A stretch of DNA of 64,000 nt, taken from positions 1,922,001-1,986,000 of the forward strand of contig CAWHDH010000021.1 in NCBI GenBank assembly GCA_963828075.1. Reading direction: 5' to 3'. Position numbers and translations under genes: made by a program. The notes beneath the pieces are model-generated. The model worked only from the letters and a program-made list of their open reading frames with translations, was not told the origin of the DNA and made no database searches. This DNA is from JACCYI01 sp963828075. GTDB taxonomy: Bacteria > Actinomycetota > Thermoleophilia > Solirubrobacterales > Solirubrobacteraceae. Below, in pieces: positions 7,421 to 16,479 of the stretch (position 1 is its first letter; every line of letters starts with the position of its first letter).

Positions 7421-9288
7421 CGCAGCGGCGACCTCGGGCGCGGGCGCACGCGGCGCAGCAGGTCGGCGATGTTGCGGGTGATCTGCTGGACCGCGGGGTC
7501 CTCGCGCAGACGCTCGCCCCAGTCGGGCAGCCCGACGCGGATGACGATGCCCTTCCCCAGCCGCGAGCCGGTGAGGGCCGGGCGCGGGGCCTCCGGCGCG
7601 CCGGTGTCCGGGTCGACCGGCGCGCCGTCGCCGCGGTCCTGCCCCATGCCGGCGAGCAGCTGCAGGCGCCCGCGCTCGGCCGGGACGGACTCCTCGACGG
7701 CCGTGAAGCCGCCCACGACGTCCGAGACGCTCTCGAGCAGCCGGAACTCCGGATCGTCCTGGAGGGTGATCAGGTCGGCCGGCTGCTCGAGCCGGCGAAC
7801 CGGCCGCAGGCGCGCCCCGAAGGCGTCGACCGCGGTCGGCTGGGTCGGGCGGAGCAGGCGGCCGCGGGAGACCGTGACGCCGCGTCGCAGCGAGCCGGTG
7901 CCGAAGGAGGCCACGCGCCCGCCGCGCTCGACGTACCGGCGCAGCCGGGTGGCGAGTGAGCGCGGGATCCACCGCTCGGCGCCGGCGAGCAGGACCCCTT
8001 CGCGGTCCGTCGGGCTCGGGTCGTCGCTCGCGGCCAGCGCCAGGTCCGTGGTGACGTCGTAGCGGACGCGCGCACGGTCCAGGAACGCCAGCAGCGGGGC
8101 CGACTCCTCGGCGAACCGCGGCGGCAGCCCGCTCATCGGCCGCGGGACGCGGACCGGCTCTGAGATCTCCAGCGTGTTGGGCAGCCCGTCGCCGTCGTCG
8201 TCGACGGCGTCGGCGCCGATCCAGCTGATCGCCGGCAGGACGACGAGGATCTTGGCGCGCTCGGCGGACTGGACGAGGAACGGGACGCGGGCGACGTCGC
8301 GGCCGTGGCGCACCTCGAGCAGGTAGACGCCCGACACGCCGCCCGGCGCGCGCATGACGAGGGGCTCGCCCGGCTCGGCGCTGCCCTTCTTGCGCGGACG
8401 GGACTCGCCGATGCGGCGAACGCGCCAGCGGTAGTCGCGCCCTCGCGAGTCGACGAGGAACTCGATCCGCTCCCCGGCCCGCTTCGGCTCGAGCGGCGGC
8501 TGCACGGCCATGCGGCGGACGAGCACCCCCGGGCGGCCGGGGATCTCGCCGGGCTGCGGGGGCAGCTGCGCCGGGGACGAGCCGCGGTTGCCGGACCGGT
8601 CCTCGACCTGCGGCACGACCATGTAGGTGCCGACCGGCGCCGGGGCGCCGTTCACCAGGCCGTCCCAGATCCCGCGCCGCGAGCCCTTGCGCCGCGACTC
8701 GAATGAGGCGACCTGCCGCGGCTCGCCGTCGGTGCGCCAGACGGCGAACTTCGTCCGGCGGAAGCGGCTGACCCGCCGGACGGTGATTGCGACGTGCTGG
8801 CCCGGGGCGACGATGGCGGGGCCCTTCTGCGCCGGGCGGCCGCCCGCCGGGCGGATGCGAACCACGACCGGCCGCGGCGCCGTCGTGTCGAGGGTGATCG
8901 ACGACGTCGGCACGACGACCGAGCGGCCGACGCGGCGCAACGCGAAGCGCAGGCGATACAGGCCGTCCGGGGCGCGCAGGCCGTCGTCGGTCCGGCCGTC
9001 CCACTGCAGCCGCACCGGCCGGAACGCGCGCGCCGGCACCGCCGCGGCCAGACGCCGCACGCGCCCCCCGCCGGCGTCCACGACGTCGACCGTGACGTCG
9101 TCGTCGGCCTTGACCCGGAACGACACGGGCTCGACGTCCCGGCGCCCGTCGCCGTTGGGCGAGAAGAACTTATGGACGTTGACGCTGTTGACGACCGAGG
9201 GAGCGCTCTTGAGGCGCTGGGCGACGAAGAAGGCGGAGAACGTCGCGCCGACGAGCAGCGCGAAGACGACCCGCGCGAGGACCGTCAC
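7417..9288 (-). CDS. Membrane-anchored protein with FlgD-type Ig domain and amidotransferase-like C-terminus
   Basis: This 623-residue protein begins with one hydrophobic anchor (about 4-24). An FSPNGDGRRDVEPVSFRV motif near 40 follows, the hallmark of FlgD_ig/CHU-type extracellular Ig domains, with a W-DGRTDDGLRAPDGLYRLRF strand set. A second Ig-like region spans about 150-290. The C-terminal part (about 310-620) contains ILVVLPAISWIGADAVDDDGDGLPN, with a DDDGDG calcium-loop-like motif, and FLDRARVRYDVTTD. That part is reminiscent of class-I amidotransferase folds seen in N,N-dimethylformamidase-like domains. A GTG start directly abuts the upstream stop. The function is unknown, probably at the envelope with the polymerase. 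Confidence 0.7.
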   Translation of the reverse strand: MTVLARVVFALLVGATFSAFFVAQRLKSAPSVVNSVNVHKFFSPNGDGRRDVEPVSFRVKADDDVTVDVVDAGGGRVRRLAAAVPARAFRPVRLQWDGRTDDGLRAPDGLYRLRFALRRVGRSVVVPTSSITLDTTAPRPVVVRIRPAGGRPAQKGPAIVAPGQHVAITVRRVSRFRRTKFAVWRTDGEPRQVASFESRRKGSRRGIWDGLVNGAPAPVGTYMVVPQVEDRSGNRGSSPAQLPPQPGEIPGRPGVLVRRMAVQPPLEPKRAGERIEFLVDSRGRDYRWRVRRIGESRPRKKGSAEPGEPLVMRAPGGVSGVYLLEVRHGRDVARVPFLVQSAERAKILVVLPAISWIGADAVDDDGDGLPNTLEISEPVRVPRPMSGLPPRFAEESAPLLAFLDRARVRYDVTTDLALAASDDPSPTDREGVLLAGAERWIPRSLATRLRRYVERGGRVASFGTGSLRRGVTVSRGRLLRPTQPTAVDAFGARLRPVRRLEQPADLITLQDDPEFRLLESVSDVVGGFTAVEESVPAERGRLQLLAGMGQDRGDGAPVDPDTGAPEAPRPALTGSRLGKGIVIRVGLPDWGERLREDPAVQQITRNIADLLRRVRPRPRSPLR

Positions 9289-10548
9289 CTACGGCGCTTT
9301 GTCGCTGCCGGCGATGACGAGGAGCTTGGCGTTCGGGCCCGCGAGCGACTGGGTGTCGGCGTCCATCGCCTTGAGGTCGGCCCCGCCGATGATCTTGGCG
9401 GCGTCGGCGGCCTGGCGCTTCTGGCCCGAGGCGTAGTAGATCGTGGTGGTGGCGACGGTCTGCTCGGGGGCGTTGCCGGTCTTGCCGCCCTCGGCGTAGC
9501 CCGAGGCGGACAGGCGCTCGAGCAGGTTGGCGGCGAGGCCGGGCGTGGTGGTCCCGTTGAAGACCGCGACCGTCGTGACCTTGCGCGTGGAGGCGACGCT
9601 CTGCCGCGGCTTGGTGGAGCCGCCCGAGTCCTCAGGGGTCGGCGAGGCGGCCGGCCCCTCGGCGACCTGGTTGCCCGTGCCGGCGGGCTTCTCGTCGCCA
9701 CCCAGCACCTGCGTCAGGAGCAGGACGACCGCGGCGAGCGAGGCCAGCGTCAGGCCGATGATCAGCGCGGCCCCGGCGCGTGACCGACCGGATCCGGCCT
9801 CGCCGCCCGTGCGGCGGGCGCTCGTGGGCGCGCCATATGCGCCGGTGGCGCGCCGGGCCGGGGGCGGGGTGGCGCGCAACGGCGCGGCGGCGGCGGTCGC
9901 CGGCCGCGGCAGGACCGGGGGCTTGACCGGGGGCGCGGGCGGCGGTGACGGCGCGGGACGATCGGCCACCGGCGGATCGGCGGCGGGCACGCCGTTGCTG
10001 GGCGGGGGCGGGCCCTCGTCGCCGGTCGCCGGCGACGGTGGCATCGCGGTCTGCGTGCCGGCCGCCACGGGGGCGGTCGCGGTCGCCGCGCCGGCGGTGG
10101 CGACCGCGGGCACCGCCACGGTCGGCTGCTCGACGGCGGCCGGCGGGCCGGCGCCGTCACCGGTGGCGGCGACGGCCGGCACCGGCGGGGACGCCGCCTT
10201 GGCGGCGGCGGCGGTCGCGGCGGCGGGGATCGCCGCGGCGGCCGGATGCACCGTCGTGCCCTGGCGCGCGACCGCGGCGACGGCCGGCGTGGCGACGGGC
10301 GGCGGGATCGGCTGCGCCCGGACGGGCCGCGGCGGCTGCGTCGCGGCGGTCTGGGCGGCGAGCCGCTGCTCCAGCTCGAGCGCGCGCTCGGGGGCTCGGC
10401 CCGCCCATTCGCGCAGGCGTTTGAGCTCGCGCGCCTGGGCGAAATAGAGGATCGTGAGCACGGCCAGGCCGAAGAACGCCGCCAGTCCGACGTAGACGCC
10501 GTACTTCTCAACCTGGTCCTGGAGCTCGATCGCGAAGACGAACACCAC
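9289..10548 (-). CDS. LytR C-terminal domain protein with a long Ala/Pro-rich linker
   Basis: The 419-residue product starts with a hydrophobic segment (about 18-38), followed by a coiled stretch and roughly 190 residues of Ala/Pro/Thr-rich low-complexity sequence. A second membrane segment spans about 257-282. The extracellular end (about 325-419) begins VTTVAVFNGTTTPGLAANLLERL and fits the LytR_C domain (PF13399), which is found on cell-wall glycopolymer ligases and alone. No LCP catalytic domain is present. It is the first gene of the minus-strand run 10548-4473. Tandem GTG codons at 10548/10545 lack a Shine-Dalgarno, and a TAGACT -10-like box lies at 10561-10566. Confidence 0.72.
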   Translation of the reverse strand: MVFVFAIELQDQVEKYGVYVGLAAFFGLAVLTILYFAQARELKRLREWAGRAPERALELEQRLAAQTAATQPPRPVRAQPIPPPVATPAVAAVARQGTTVHPAAAAIPAAATAAAAKAASPPVPAVAATGDGAGPPAAVEQPTVAVPAVATAGAATATAPVAAGTQTAMPPSPATGDEGPPPPSNGVPAADPPVADRPAPSPPPAPPVKPPVLPRPATAAAAPLRATPPPARRATGAYGAPTSARRTGGEAGSGRSRAGAALIIGLTLASLAAVVLLLTQVLGGDEKPAGTGNQVAEGPAASPTPEDSGGSTKPRQSVASTRKVTTVAVFNGTTTPGLAANLLERLSASGYAEGGKTGNAPEQTVATTTIYYASGQKRQAADAAKIIGGADLKAMDADTQSLAGPNAKLLVIAGSDKAP

Positions 10549-10574
10549 GGGAGCGGCGACAGTCTAGTGGGCCG

Positions 10575-12533
10575 CTAGGCGGTGGCGCGGGCGTCGGGGT
10601 CCGCGGTGGCCGGGGCGATGCTCCGAATCTCCGACAACTCGGACACCTTGGCGGCGAGTCCGGCGGCGTCTCCTTCGAGCGCGAGGAGCCCGACCTGGTC
10701 GAAGATGTCCTCCACCCACGCCGGGTCCAGCGGCGCGCGCTCGGCCCGCAGGATGCGCTGCGCGGGGGTCGGCATCGGGCGCTCGTAGGCGTCGAAGAGC
10801 TGCTCGTGCAACTTCTCTCCCGGCCGCCGGCCGACGAACTCGATCGCGATGTCGCGGTCGGGCTCGAGGCCCGAGAGGCGGATCATGTCGCGGGCGAGGT
10901 CGAGGATCCGGACGGGGTCGCCCATCTCGAGCACGAACACCTCGCCGCCGTTGGCGAGCGACCCGGCGCGGATGACCAGCTGGACCGCCTCCGGGATCGT
11001 CATGAAGTAGCGCGTCATCGCGGGGTCGGTCACGGTCACGGGCCCGCCCGCGGAGATCTGGCGGCGGAAGATCGGCACGACCGAGCCCGACGACCCCAGC
11101 ACGTTGCCGAAGCGCACCGAGGCGAACGCCGTGTTCTCAAAGCGCGCGTTCGCCGCCTCGCACGCCCATTCGGAGAGCGCCTTGGAGGCACCCATCACGG
11201 TCGCCGGCGAGACCGCCTTGTCCGTCGAGATCTGGATGAACGTCTTGACGGCGCTGTCCCCGGCGACGCGGGTCACGACCCGGGTGGCGATCGCGTTGTT
11301 GCGGACCGCCTCGACCGGGTTGGCCTCCATCAGGCCGACGTGCTTGTAGGCGGCGGCGTGGAAGACGACGGCGGGCCGGTGCTCGGCGAACACCTCGCGC
11401 ATCCGCTCCTCCTCCTTGCAGTCGGCCAGCACGGCCACGGAGTTCAGGACGTGGCGGTCCTGAACGAGCTCGCGCGAGATCTCGAACAGGTTGTCCTCGG
11501 CGTGGTCGAGGAGCACGAGGCGGCTCGGTGCGATGCGGGAGATCTGGCGGCAGAGCTCGGAGCCGATCGAGCCGCCCGCGCCGGTGACCATGACGCAGCG
11601 CCCGCTCAGGTACTGGGCGACGCGCTCGACCTCCATCCGCACCGGCTCCCGACCGAGCACGTCCTCCACGCGGACCTCGCGCACCTGGCGCACGACGCGC
11701 CCGCCCGTCTGCAGCAGCTCGAACACCGTCGGCATCGTGCGGACCGGCACCCCGCGGTTGCGGCAGGCGGTGACCACGCGGGCGCGCATCGTGCCCGGCG
11801 CGGACGGGACGGCGATCAGCACCTCGTCGGGCTCGACGTCGTCGAGTACGTGCCCGAGCTCGTGGGTGGTGCCGAGAACCCCGACGCGGTCGACCTTGGA
11901 GTGCTTCTTGCGCGGGTCGTCGTCGACGAAGCCGACCGGCCGGTAGCCGAGGTCCGGGTTGCGCAGGATCTCGCGCAGCAGCAGGCGGCCGCCGTCGCCG
12001 GCGCCGACGATGACGACCGACCGCGCGTCGCGGCGCGGGCGATAGCCGCGCAGCGGCTTCTCGTAGAACGCGTGCACGGCGAAGCGGACGCCGGCGAGGA
12101 ACAGCCCCAGCAGCAGCCCGAACAGGGCGAGCACGCCGACCGGCGCGTTGATCGTCGAGTGCGGCGGCAGGGCGCTCAGGACGGGCTGGACGATCACGAT
12201 GAACGCGACCAGCCCCAGCACCCCGAGCGCGACGCCCTGGGCGATCCGCGCGTACTCGGCCTGCGACGAGTAGCGCATCCAGCGCCGATAGACGCCGGAG
12301 ATCGCGAGCGCCGCGATCGTCACGGTGACGGCCGGCAGGACCGTGCGCGCGAAGAGATCGTCGTACGGGTATGGGATGGTCCCCGCCTCGTCGAACCGGA
12401 GGCGGTACGCGAGGTAGTAGGCCAGCGCGACCAGTCCGGCGTCCAGCCCGAGCTGTGGGAGCGAGTGCCGGTGGACGGGAGGGGCCGCAGAGCGGAGCCG
12501 GCGGCGCATCTCGGAGAGTCTATTCGCCGCCAT
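10575..12533 (-). CDS. Membrane nucleotide-sugar 4,6-dehydratase, WbpM/PglF/CapD type
   Basis: A 652-residue protein with four N-terminal membrane helices (about 15-150), a first Rossmann-like region (VVIVGAGDGGRLLLREI) and a C-terminal dehydratase domain (VTGAGGSIGSELCRQI, then STDKAVSPATVMGASK). The usual YxxxK tyrosine is Met here, as is characteristic of the WbpM/PglF family that forms UDP-4-keto-6-deoxy-GlcNAc while retaining C5 configuration. It probably feeds the DegT aminotransferase three genes away. ATG 12533 has GAGGGA upstream and overlaps the DUF354 gene by 14 nt; ATG 12509 is an alternative. Confidence 0.9.
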   Translation of the reverse strand: MAANRLSEMRRRLRSAAPPVHRHSLPQLGLDAGLVALAYYLAYRLRFDEAGTIPYPYDDLFARTVLPAVTVTIAALAISGVYRRWMRYSSQAEYARIAQGVALGVLGLVAFIVIVQPVLSALPPHSTINAPVGVLALFGLLLGLFLAGVRFAVHAFYEKPLRGYRPRRDARSVVIVGAGDGGRLLLREILRNPDLGYRPVGFVDDDPRKKHSKVDRVGVLGTTHELGHVLDDVEPDEVLIAVPSAPGTMRARVVTACRNRGVPVRTMPTVFELLQTGGRVVRQVREVRVEDVLGREPVRMEVERVAQYLSGRCVMVTGAGGSIGSELCRQISRIAPSRLVLLDHAEDNLFEISRELVQDRHVLNSVAVLADCKEEERMREVFAEHRPAVVFHAAAYKHVGLMEANPVEAVRNNAIATRVVTRVAGDSAVKTFIQISTDKAVSPATVMGASKALSEWACEAANARFENTAFASVRFGNVLGSSGSVVPIFRRQISAGGPVTVTDPAMTRYFMTIPEAVQLVIRAGSLANGGEVFVLEMGDPVRILDLARDMIRLSGLEPDRDIAIEFVGRRPGEKLHEQLFDAYERPMPTPAQRILRAERAPLDPAWVEDIFDQVGLLALEGDAAGLAAKVSELSEIRSIAPATADPDARATA

Positions 12534-13545
12534 CGGGCGCTGTCCCTCGTCCGAGGGGCCCGAGGAGCAGGTCACAGAGCACCTCGGGGTCGCGGCGGAC
12601 GCGCTCGGCGGGCTCCTCGCCGGCGGCCCGCTTGGCCAGCACGACGTCCTCGGCGCGCTCGAGTCGCCGCAGCCGGCCGTCGGCGATCAGCCCCTCGTCG
12701 ACCGCCCCGAGCCGGCCCTCGAACACCGTCCAGACCGGCGTGCCGAGGGCCACCGCCTCGCGGTTCATCGTCCCGCCCGCCGACACGACGAGGTCGGCGT
12801 AGGCGATCAGCGACTGCGAGTCGATCGCCCGTTCGGGGACCACGAAGCCGCTCGCGGCCAATTCGGCGCGCTGCTCGGGCGTGCGCGGGAGGACCACCGC
12901 CTGCTCGCCGCGCAGGCGCTCGAGGACGCCGGCGAACAGCGGGTTCTCGAACCGGTGGTACAGCGAGACGGCGGGCGGTGTGCGGATGACGGCGATGGGC
13001 CGGGACGGGTCGAGGCCGAGTTCGTCGAGGATCGCCGGCGACGGCTCGAAGTCCGCGAGGTAGTACTCCTCCTTGAGCCCCGGGTACTGGCGCAGCTTCT
13101 TCGGCCCGGCGCCGTACGCCGCGAGGCGCTCGGGCGGGATCGCCTCAGGGACGAGGACGGTGCGCGCGAGCCGGCAGTTGACGGTGTGCTGGGCGCGCGC
13201 CCACTCGTAGTCGAACGTCGTCGCGCTCGGGATCCCGAGCAGCTTGGCGGCGACCGTCACGTCGTTGGAGCCGTGGCCGATGGCGATGTCGAAGCGCCGG
13301 CCGAGCGCCCACCGCGCCAGGGCCGCCGACCGGCCCGCCAGCCCCAGCGCCTTCGCGCCGAGCCGGCCGCCGCGGTGGTGGCCGATCGCCTCGTGGGGGA
13401 TCTCGAAGCGCTCGAGCAGCCCGAGCGTCTGGGCGAAGTCGCGCGCGGTCACCGCGACCTGCGCCCCCCGCGCCTGCAGCGCCCGGATCACCGGCCGCAT
13501 GACCAGGACGTGGGGCGAGTTGGTCAGGTCAATCCAGACGCGCAT
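12520..13545 (-). CDS. DUF354 family protein (GT-B-like)
   Basis: The 341-residue protein opens with MRVWIDLTNSPHVLVMRPVI, diagnostic of DUF354 (PF04007). It continues with GHGSNDVTVAAKLLGIPSATTFDYEWA and a C-terminal nucleotide-sugar-binding-like stretch, SLIAYADLVVSAGGTMNREAVALGTPVW. The family is structurally related to GT-B glycosyltransferases and UDP-GlcNAc 2-epimerases and lies in surface-polysaccharide loci of archaea and bacteria. Its activity is not established. It overlaps both neighbours (17 nt with the aminotransferase, 14 nt with the dehydratase), so the three are surely co-transcribed. Confidence 0.85.
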   Translation of the reverse strand: MRVWIDLTNSPHVLVMRPVIRALQARGAQVAVTARDFAQTLGLLERFEIPHEAIGHHRGGRLGAKALGLAGRSAALARWALGRRFDIAIGHGSNDVTVAAKLLGIPSATTFDYEWARAQHTVNCRLARTVLVPEAIPPERLAAYGAGPKKLRQYPGLKEEYYLADFEPSPAILDELGLDPSRPIAVIRTPPAVSLYHRFENPLFAGVLERLRGEQAVVLPRTPEQRAELAASGFVVPERAIDSQSLIAYADLVVSAGGTMNREAVALGTPVWTVFEGRLGAVDEGLIADGRLRRLERAEDVVLAKRAAGEEPAERVRRDPEVLCDLLLGPLGRGTAPDGGE

Positions 13546-14623
13546 CGCGCACCGCGGCGACGACCTCGTCGGCCTGCGCGCGCGAGAGCACCGGGCTCAT
13601 CGGGATCGCGAGGTGGGAGGCGGCGACCTCGTCGGTGGCCGGCAGCTCGGCGCCCGCGCCCCACTCGCGCATCGCCGGCTGGCGGTGCACGGGCACGCGG
13701 TAGTAGGCCTTCTGGCCGATCCCGGCCGCCTTCAGCGCGGCCGCGAGACGGTCGGCGTGCGCGTGGCGGATCACGTAGAGATGCCAGGCCGCCGAGGTCC
13801 CGGGTGCCGTCAGCCGCGGCAGGTCCACGTGGTCACCCAATCCGGCGGCGGCGTAGTGGTCGCCCGCGTCGCGGCGGCCCTCGGCCCAGCGGTCCAGGTG
13901 CGGGAGCTGCACGCGCAGGATCGCCGCCTGCAGCTCGTCCAGGCGCGAGTTGTAGCCGACCTGCTCGAAGGTGACCTTGTCGCGCGAGCCGTGGAAGCGC
14001 AGCATCCGCAGCCGCTCGGCCACCCCGGCGTCGCTCGTGGTCACGGCCCCGCCGTCGCCGAACGCGCCGAGGTTCTTCGAGGGGAAGAACGAGAACGTCG
14101 CCGCGGTGCCCAGCGCGCCCGGGCGGCGGCCGTCGGCGCCGCGCGAGCCGGCCGCCTGGGCGGCGTCCTCGAGCACCGGCACGCCCAGCGCCTCGATCTC
14201 GGCCACCGGCGCGACGTTGCCGAACAGGTGGACGGCGAGCACCGCCTTGGTGTTCGGGGTGAGCGCGGCCCGCACCGTGTCGGCGGTCACGCAGAACGTC
14301 TCCGGGTCGACGTCGCAGAACACCGGGCGCGCGCCCGTCGGCGGGATCGCCTCGGCGGACGCGTAGAAGGTGAAGGACGGGACGACGACATCGTCGCCCG
14401 GCCCGACGCCCATCGCGCGCAGGGCGATCGTGATGGCGTCCGTGCCGTTGGCGACGCCGACCGCGTGGCCCGCGCCGACGTAGGCGGCGAACTCCGCTTC
14501 GAACGCCGCCACCTCGGGCCCGAGGATGTACGCGCCGCGCTCGACGACCTCGTCGATCCGGGCGCGCAGCTCGGCGCGCAGGGGCGCGAGCGGGGTCTTG
14601 GTGTCGAACAGCGGGACGGCCAT
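13529..14623 (-). CDS. DegT/DnrJ/EryC1/StrS sugar aminotransferase
   Basis: A 364-residue PLP enzyme of the DegT family. NGTDAITIALRAMGVGPGDDVVVPSFTFYASA (about 60-90), the PLP-contacting EDAAQAAG (152-159) and the Schiff-base lysine in FFPSKNLGAFGDGGA (K183) are all intact. It would transaminate a keto-sugar nucleotide, presumably the product of the dehydratase in the same operon, giving an amino sugar for the cell-surface polymer. It is the first gene of a minus-strand group. A TAGTCT -10-like box lies 10 nt upstream of its ATG, back-to-back with the dedA promoter region. Confidence 0.9.
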   Translation of the reverse strand: MAVPLFDTKTPLAPLRAELRARIDEVVERGAYILGPEVAAFEAEFAAYVGAGHAVGVANGTDAITIALRAMGVGPGDDVVVPSFTFYASAEAIPPTGARPVFCDVDPETFCVTADTVRAALTPNTKAVLAVHLFGNVAPVAEIEALGVPVLEDAAQAAGSRGADGRRPGALGTAATFSFFPSKNLGAFGDGGAVTTSDAGVAERLRMLRFHGSRDKVTFEQVGYNSRLDELQAAILRVQLPHLDRWAEGRRDAGDHYAAAGLGDHVDLPRLTAPGTSAAWHLYVIRHAHADRLAAALKAAGIGQKAYYRVPVHRQPAMREWGAGAELPATDEVAASHLAIPMSPVLSRAQADEVVAAVRDARLD

Positions 14624-14679
14624 GCCGCGCAGCAGACTAGTTGTCGCCGGGCGGCGCCCTCCTATCCTCGGAGGCCGCT

Positions 14680-15345
14680 TTGCTCTTCCTTGCCTCCATA
14701 ACCGACCCCATCGTCGAGGTCGCCGTCGACGTCATCGACGCGATGGGCCTGCCCGGGATCTTCTTCCTGATGGTGCTCGAGAGCGCCTGCATCCCGGTGC
14801 CCTCCGAGGCGACGTTCCTGTTCGCCGGCTTCAACGTCGCGCGGGGCGAGTACTCGATGTTCGCGGTGGTGGCGGTCGGCACCTTCGCGAACGTCGTCGG
14901 CTCCTGGATCGCGTACGCGGTCGGCTATTACGGCCGCGTCGACGTGCTCGAGAAGCACGGCAAGAAGCTGCACATCAAGCCATCGCACCTGCACCATGCC
15001 GACCGCTGGTTCGAGAAGTACGGCGACGCGACCGTCTTCTTCACCCGCATGCTGCCGATCGTGCGGACCTTCATCTCGCTGCCCGCCGGCGTCGCCCGGA
15101 TGCCGTTCTGGCGCTTCACGTTCCTCACCACCGCGGGCTGCGTCCCGTGGATCCTGATGCTCACCTACATCGGCTTCTGGGCCGGCGACCGCTGGGAGTC
15201 CTGGAAGGACTCGCTGCACTACATCGACTACGCGGTGGCCGCCGCGATCGTGCTCGGCGCCGTCTACCTGTTCTTCCGCTGGCGACGGGGGCGCGGCGGC
15301 GAAAGCACGCCGACCGAGCCGGCCGCCGATGCCGCGGCCCGCTGA
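14680..15345 (+). CDS. DedA family membrane protein
   Basis: The 221-residue product has the DedA/SNARE-associated core. GLPGIFFLMVLESACIPVPSEATFLFAGF is the G-x-P-x-P-[ST]-E re-entrant loop, and FFTRMLPIVRTFISLPAGVARM carries the F-x-R-x-[LI]-P-x-x-R-x-x-x-x-x-x-A-G second motif. Such proteins are undecaprenyl-phosphate or phospholipid translocases. The TTG at 14680 is chosen because GGAGG (14670-14674) lies 5 nt upstream; an in-frame TTG at 14641 has no ribosome site. The end overlaps uppP by 17 nt, which fits a shared role in recycling the C55-P carrier. Confidence 0.85.
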   Translation: MLFLASITDPIVEVAVDVIDAMGLPGIFFLMVLESACIPVPSEATFLFAGFNVARGEYSMFAVVAVGTFANVVGSWIAYAVGYYGRVDVLEKHGKKLHIKPSHLHHADRWFEKYGDATVFFTRMLPIVRTFISLPAGVARMPFWRFTFLTTAGCVPWILMLTYIGFWAGDRWESWKDSLHYIDYAVAAAIVLGAVYLFFRWRRGRGGESTPTEPAADAAAR

Positions 15346-16135
15346 GGTCGTCCTCCTCGGACTCGTCCAGGGGCCGGCCGAGCTCCTTCCCATCTCGTCG
15401 TCCGGCCACGTCGCGGCGCTGCCGTGGCTGCTGGGCTGGGACTACGCCGACGCCGACCCGGAGATGCGCAAGTCGGTCGAGGTGGCGCTGCACGCGGGGA
15501 CCGCTCTGGCGCTGCTGATCGGCCTGCGCGGGGAGGTCGGGGAGGCCGCCCGCGGGTTCGATCGGCGGCGCGGCGCGCTGCTCGCGTGGTCGTTCGCGCC
15601 ACCGGCGGTTGCGGGACTGACGTTCGAGCGCGTGGTCGAGCGGCGCCTCGGCACGCCGCCGACGATCGCCGCCGGCCTGCTCGCCGGCTCGGTGCTGCTC
15701 GTGCTCGCCGACCGCGCGCCCCAGGTCCGCGGCCGCGAGGACGCCGGCTGGGTCGACGGCGCCTGCCTCGGGCTGGCACAGGCGGCGGCCTTGATCCCGG
15801 GCGTCTCGCGCAACGGCGCGACCTTGTCGGCGGCGCGGGCGCGCGGGTTCCGGCGCCGCGACGCCAACGTGCTGTCGCGCCATTGCGCGCTGCCGGTCAT
15901 CCTCGGCGCGAGCGTCCTGAAGGGCGTGCGTCTGTGGCGGCGGGGGATTTCAGGGGCGCAGGCGCGGACGCTCGGGCTGGGGGCCGCGGCCGCGTTCGCC
16001 TCGACGCTGGCGTCCACGCGGCTGATCGGGGTGGTCGAGCGCGACCGTCCGCTGGCGTGGTGGGCCGCGTACCGCACGCTTGCCGCCGCCGTCATCCTGG
16101 CCGCAAGCCGGACCGGTACGGTTCGCCGCCGATGA
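15329..16135 (+). CDS. uppP: Undecaprenyl-diphosphatase (UppP/BacA)
   Basis: A 268-residue polytopic protein carrying both UppP signatures: GLVQGPAELLPISSSGH near residue 11 and PGVSRNGATLSAARARGF near 155. It removes a phosphate from undecaprenyl-PP at the outer membrane face, recycling the lipid carrier for peptidoglycan and glycan export. It overlaps dedA by 17 nt, and its TGA overlaps the ATG of the next gene as ATGA. The role fits the polymer-assembly genes on the other strand. Confidence 0.92.
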   Translation: MPRPAEVVLLGLVQGPAELLPISSSGHVAALPWLLGWDYADADPEMRKSVEVALHAGTALALLIGLRGEVGEAARGFDRRRGALLAWSFAPPAVAGLTFERVVERRLGTPPTIAAGLLAGSVLLVLADRAPQVRGREDAGWVDGACLGLAQAAALIPGVSRNGATLSAARARGFRRRDANVLSRHCALPVILGASVLKGVRLWRRGISGAQARTLGLGAAAAFASTLASTRLIGVVERDRPLAWWAAYRTLAAAVILAASRTGTVRRR

Positions 16136-16479
16136 CCGACTCGATCGAATGCTGCGTCGGCACGACCGCCAGCGAGGGCGTCCTCTACTCCGCCGCGGTG
16201 GCCGGCAGCGTCGGCGTGGTCGGCTCCGCCGCCGTCGCGGGATCGGTGGGCGTCGTCGGCTCGGCCGGCGTGGCCGGCAGCGTGGCGGTCGTCGGATCGG
16301 CCGGTGTCGCGGGCAGCATCGCGGTGGTCGGCTCGGCCGGGATCCTCTTCGGCCTGGCGAACGTCGGCTCGAGCGGGTGCGTGGCGTGCATCGGCTGTGT
16401 GGACTGTGTGGGCTGCGTGGCGTGCATCGGGTGCGTCGGGCTGCGCGGCGCCGTCGCGCAGATCGGCAAGCGCGGATGA
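16132..16479 (+). CDS. Hexapeptide-repeat protein with C-terminal cysteine ladder (uncharacterised)
   Basis: This 115-residue protein was not recognised as a known family. From residue 5 to 112 it can be read as 18 consecutive hexads in one phase. Eight of these (23-70) follow V-[AV]-G-S-[AVI]-[GA], alternating VAGSVx and VVGSAx, which fits the left-handed beta-helix hexapeptide rule. After ILFGLA and NVGSSG come CVACIG, CVDCVG, CVACIG and CVGLRG, giving seven Cys spaced exactly three apart (83 to 101); C7 and C8 make nine in total. The ATG overlaps the uppP stop and its TGA overlaps the purM start (both ATGA), so it is translationally coupled on both sides. Equivalent hexads use different synonymous codons, which argues for selection on the protein. 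No signal peptide is evident. Confidence 0.72.
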   Translation: MTDSIECCVGTTASEGVLYSAAVAGSVGVVGSAAVAGSVGVVGSAGVAGSVAVVGSAGVAGSIAVVGSAGILFGLANVGSSGCVACIGCVDCVGCVACIGCVGLRGAVAQIGKRG

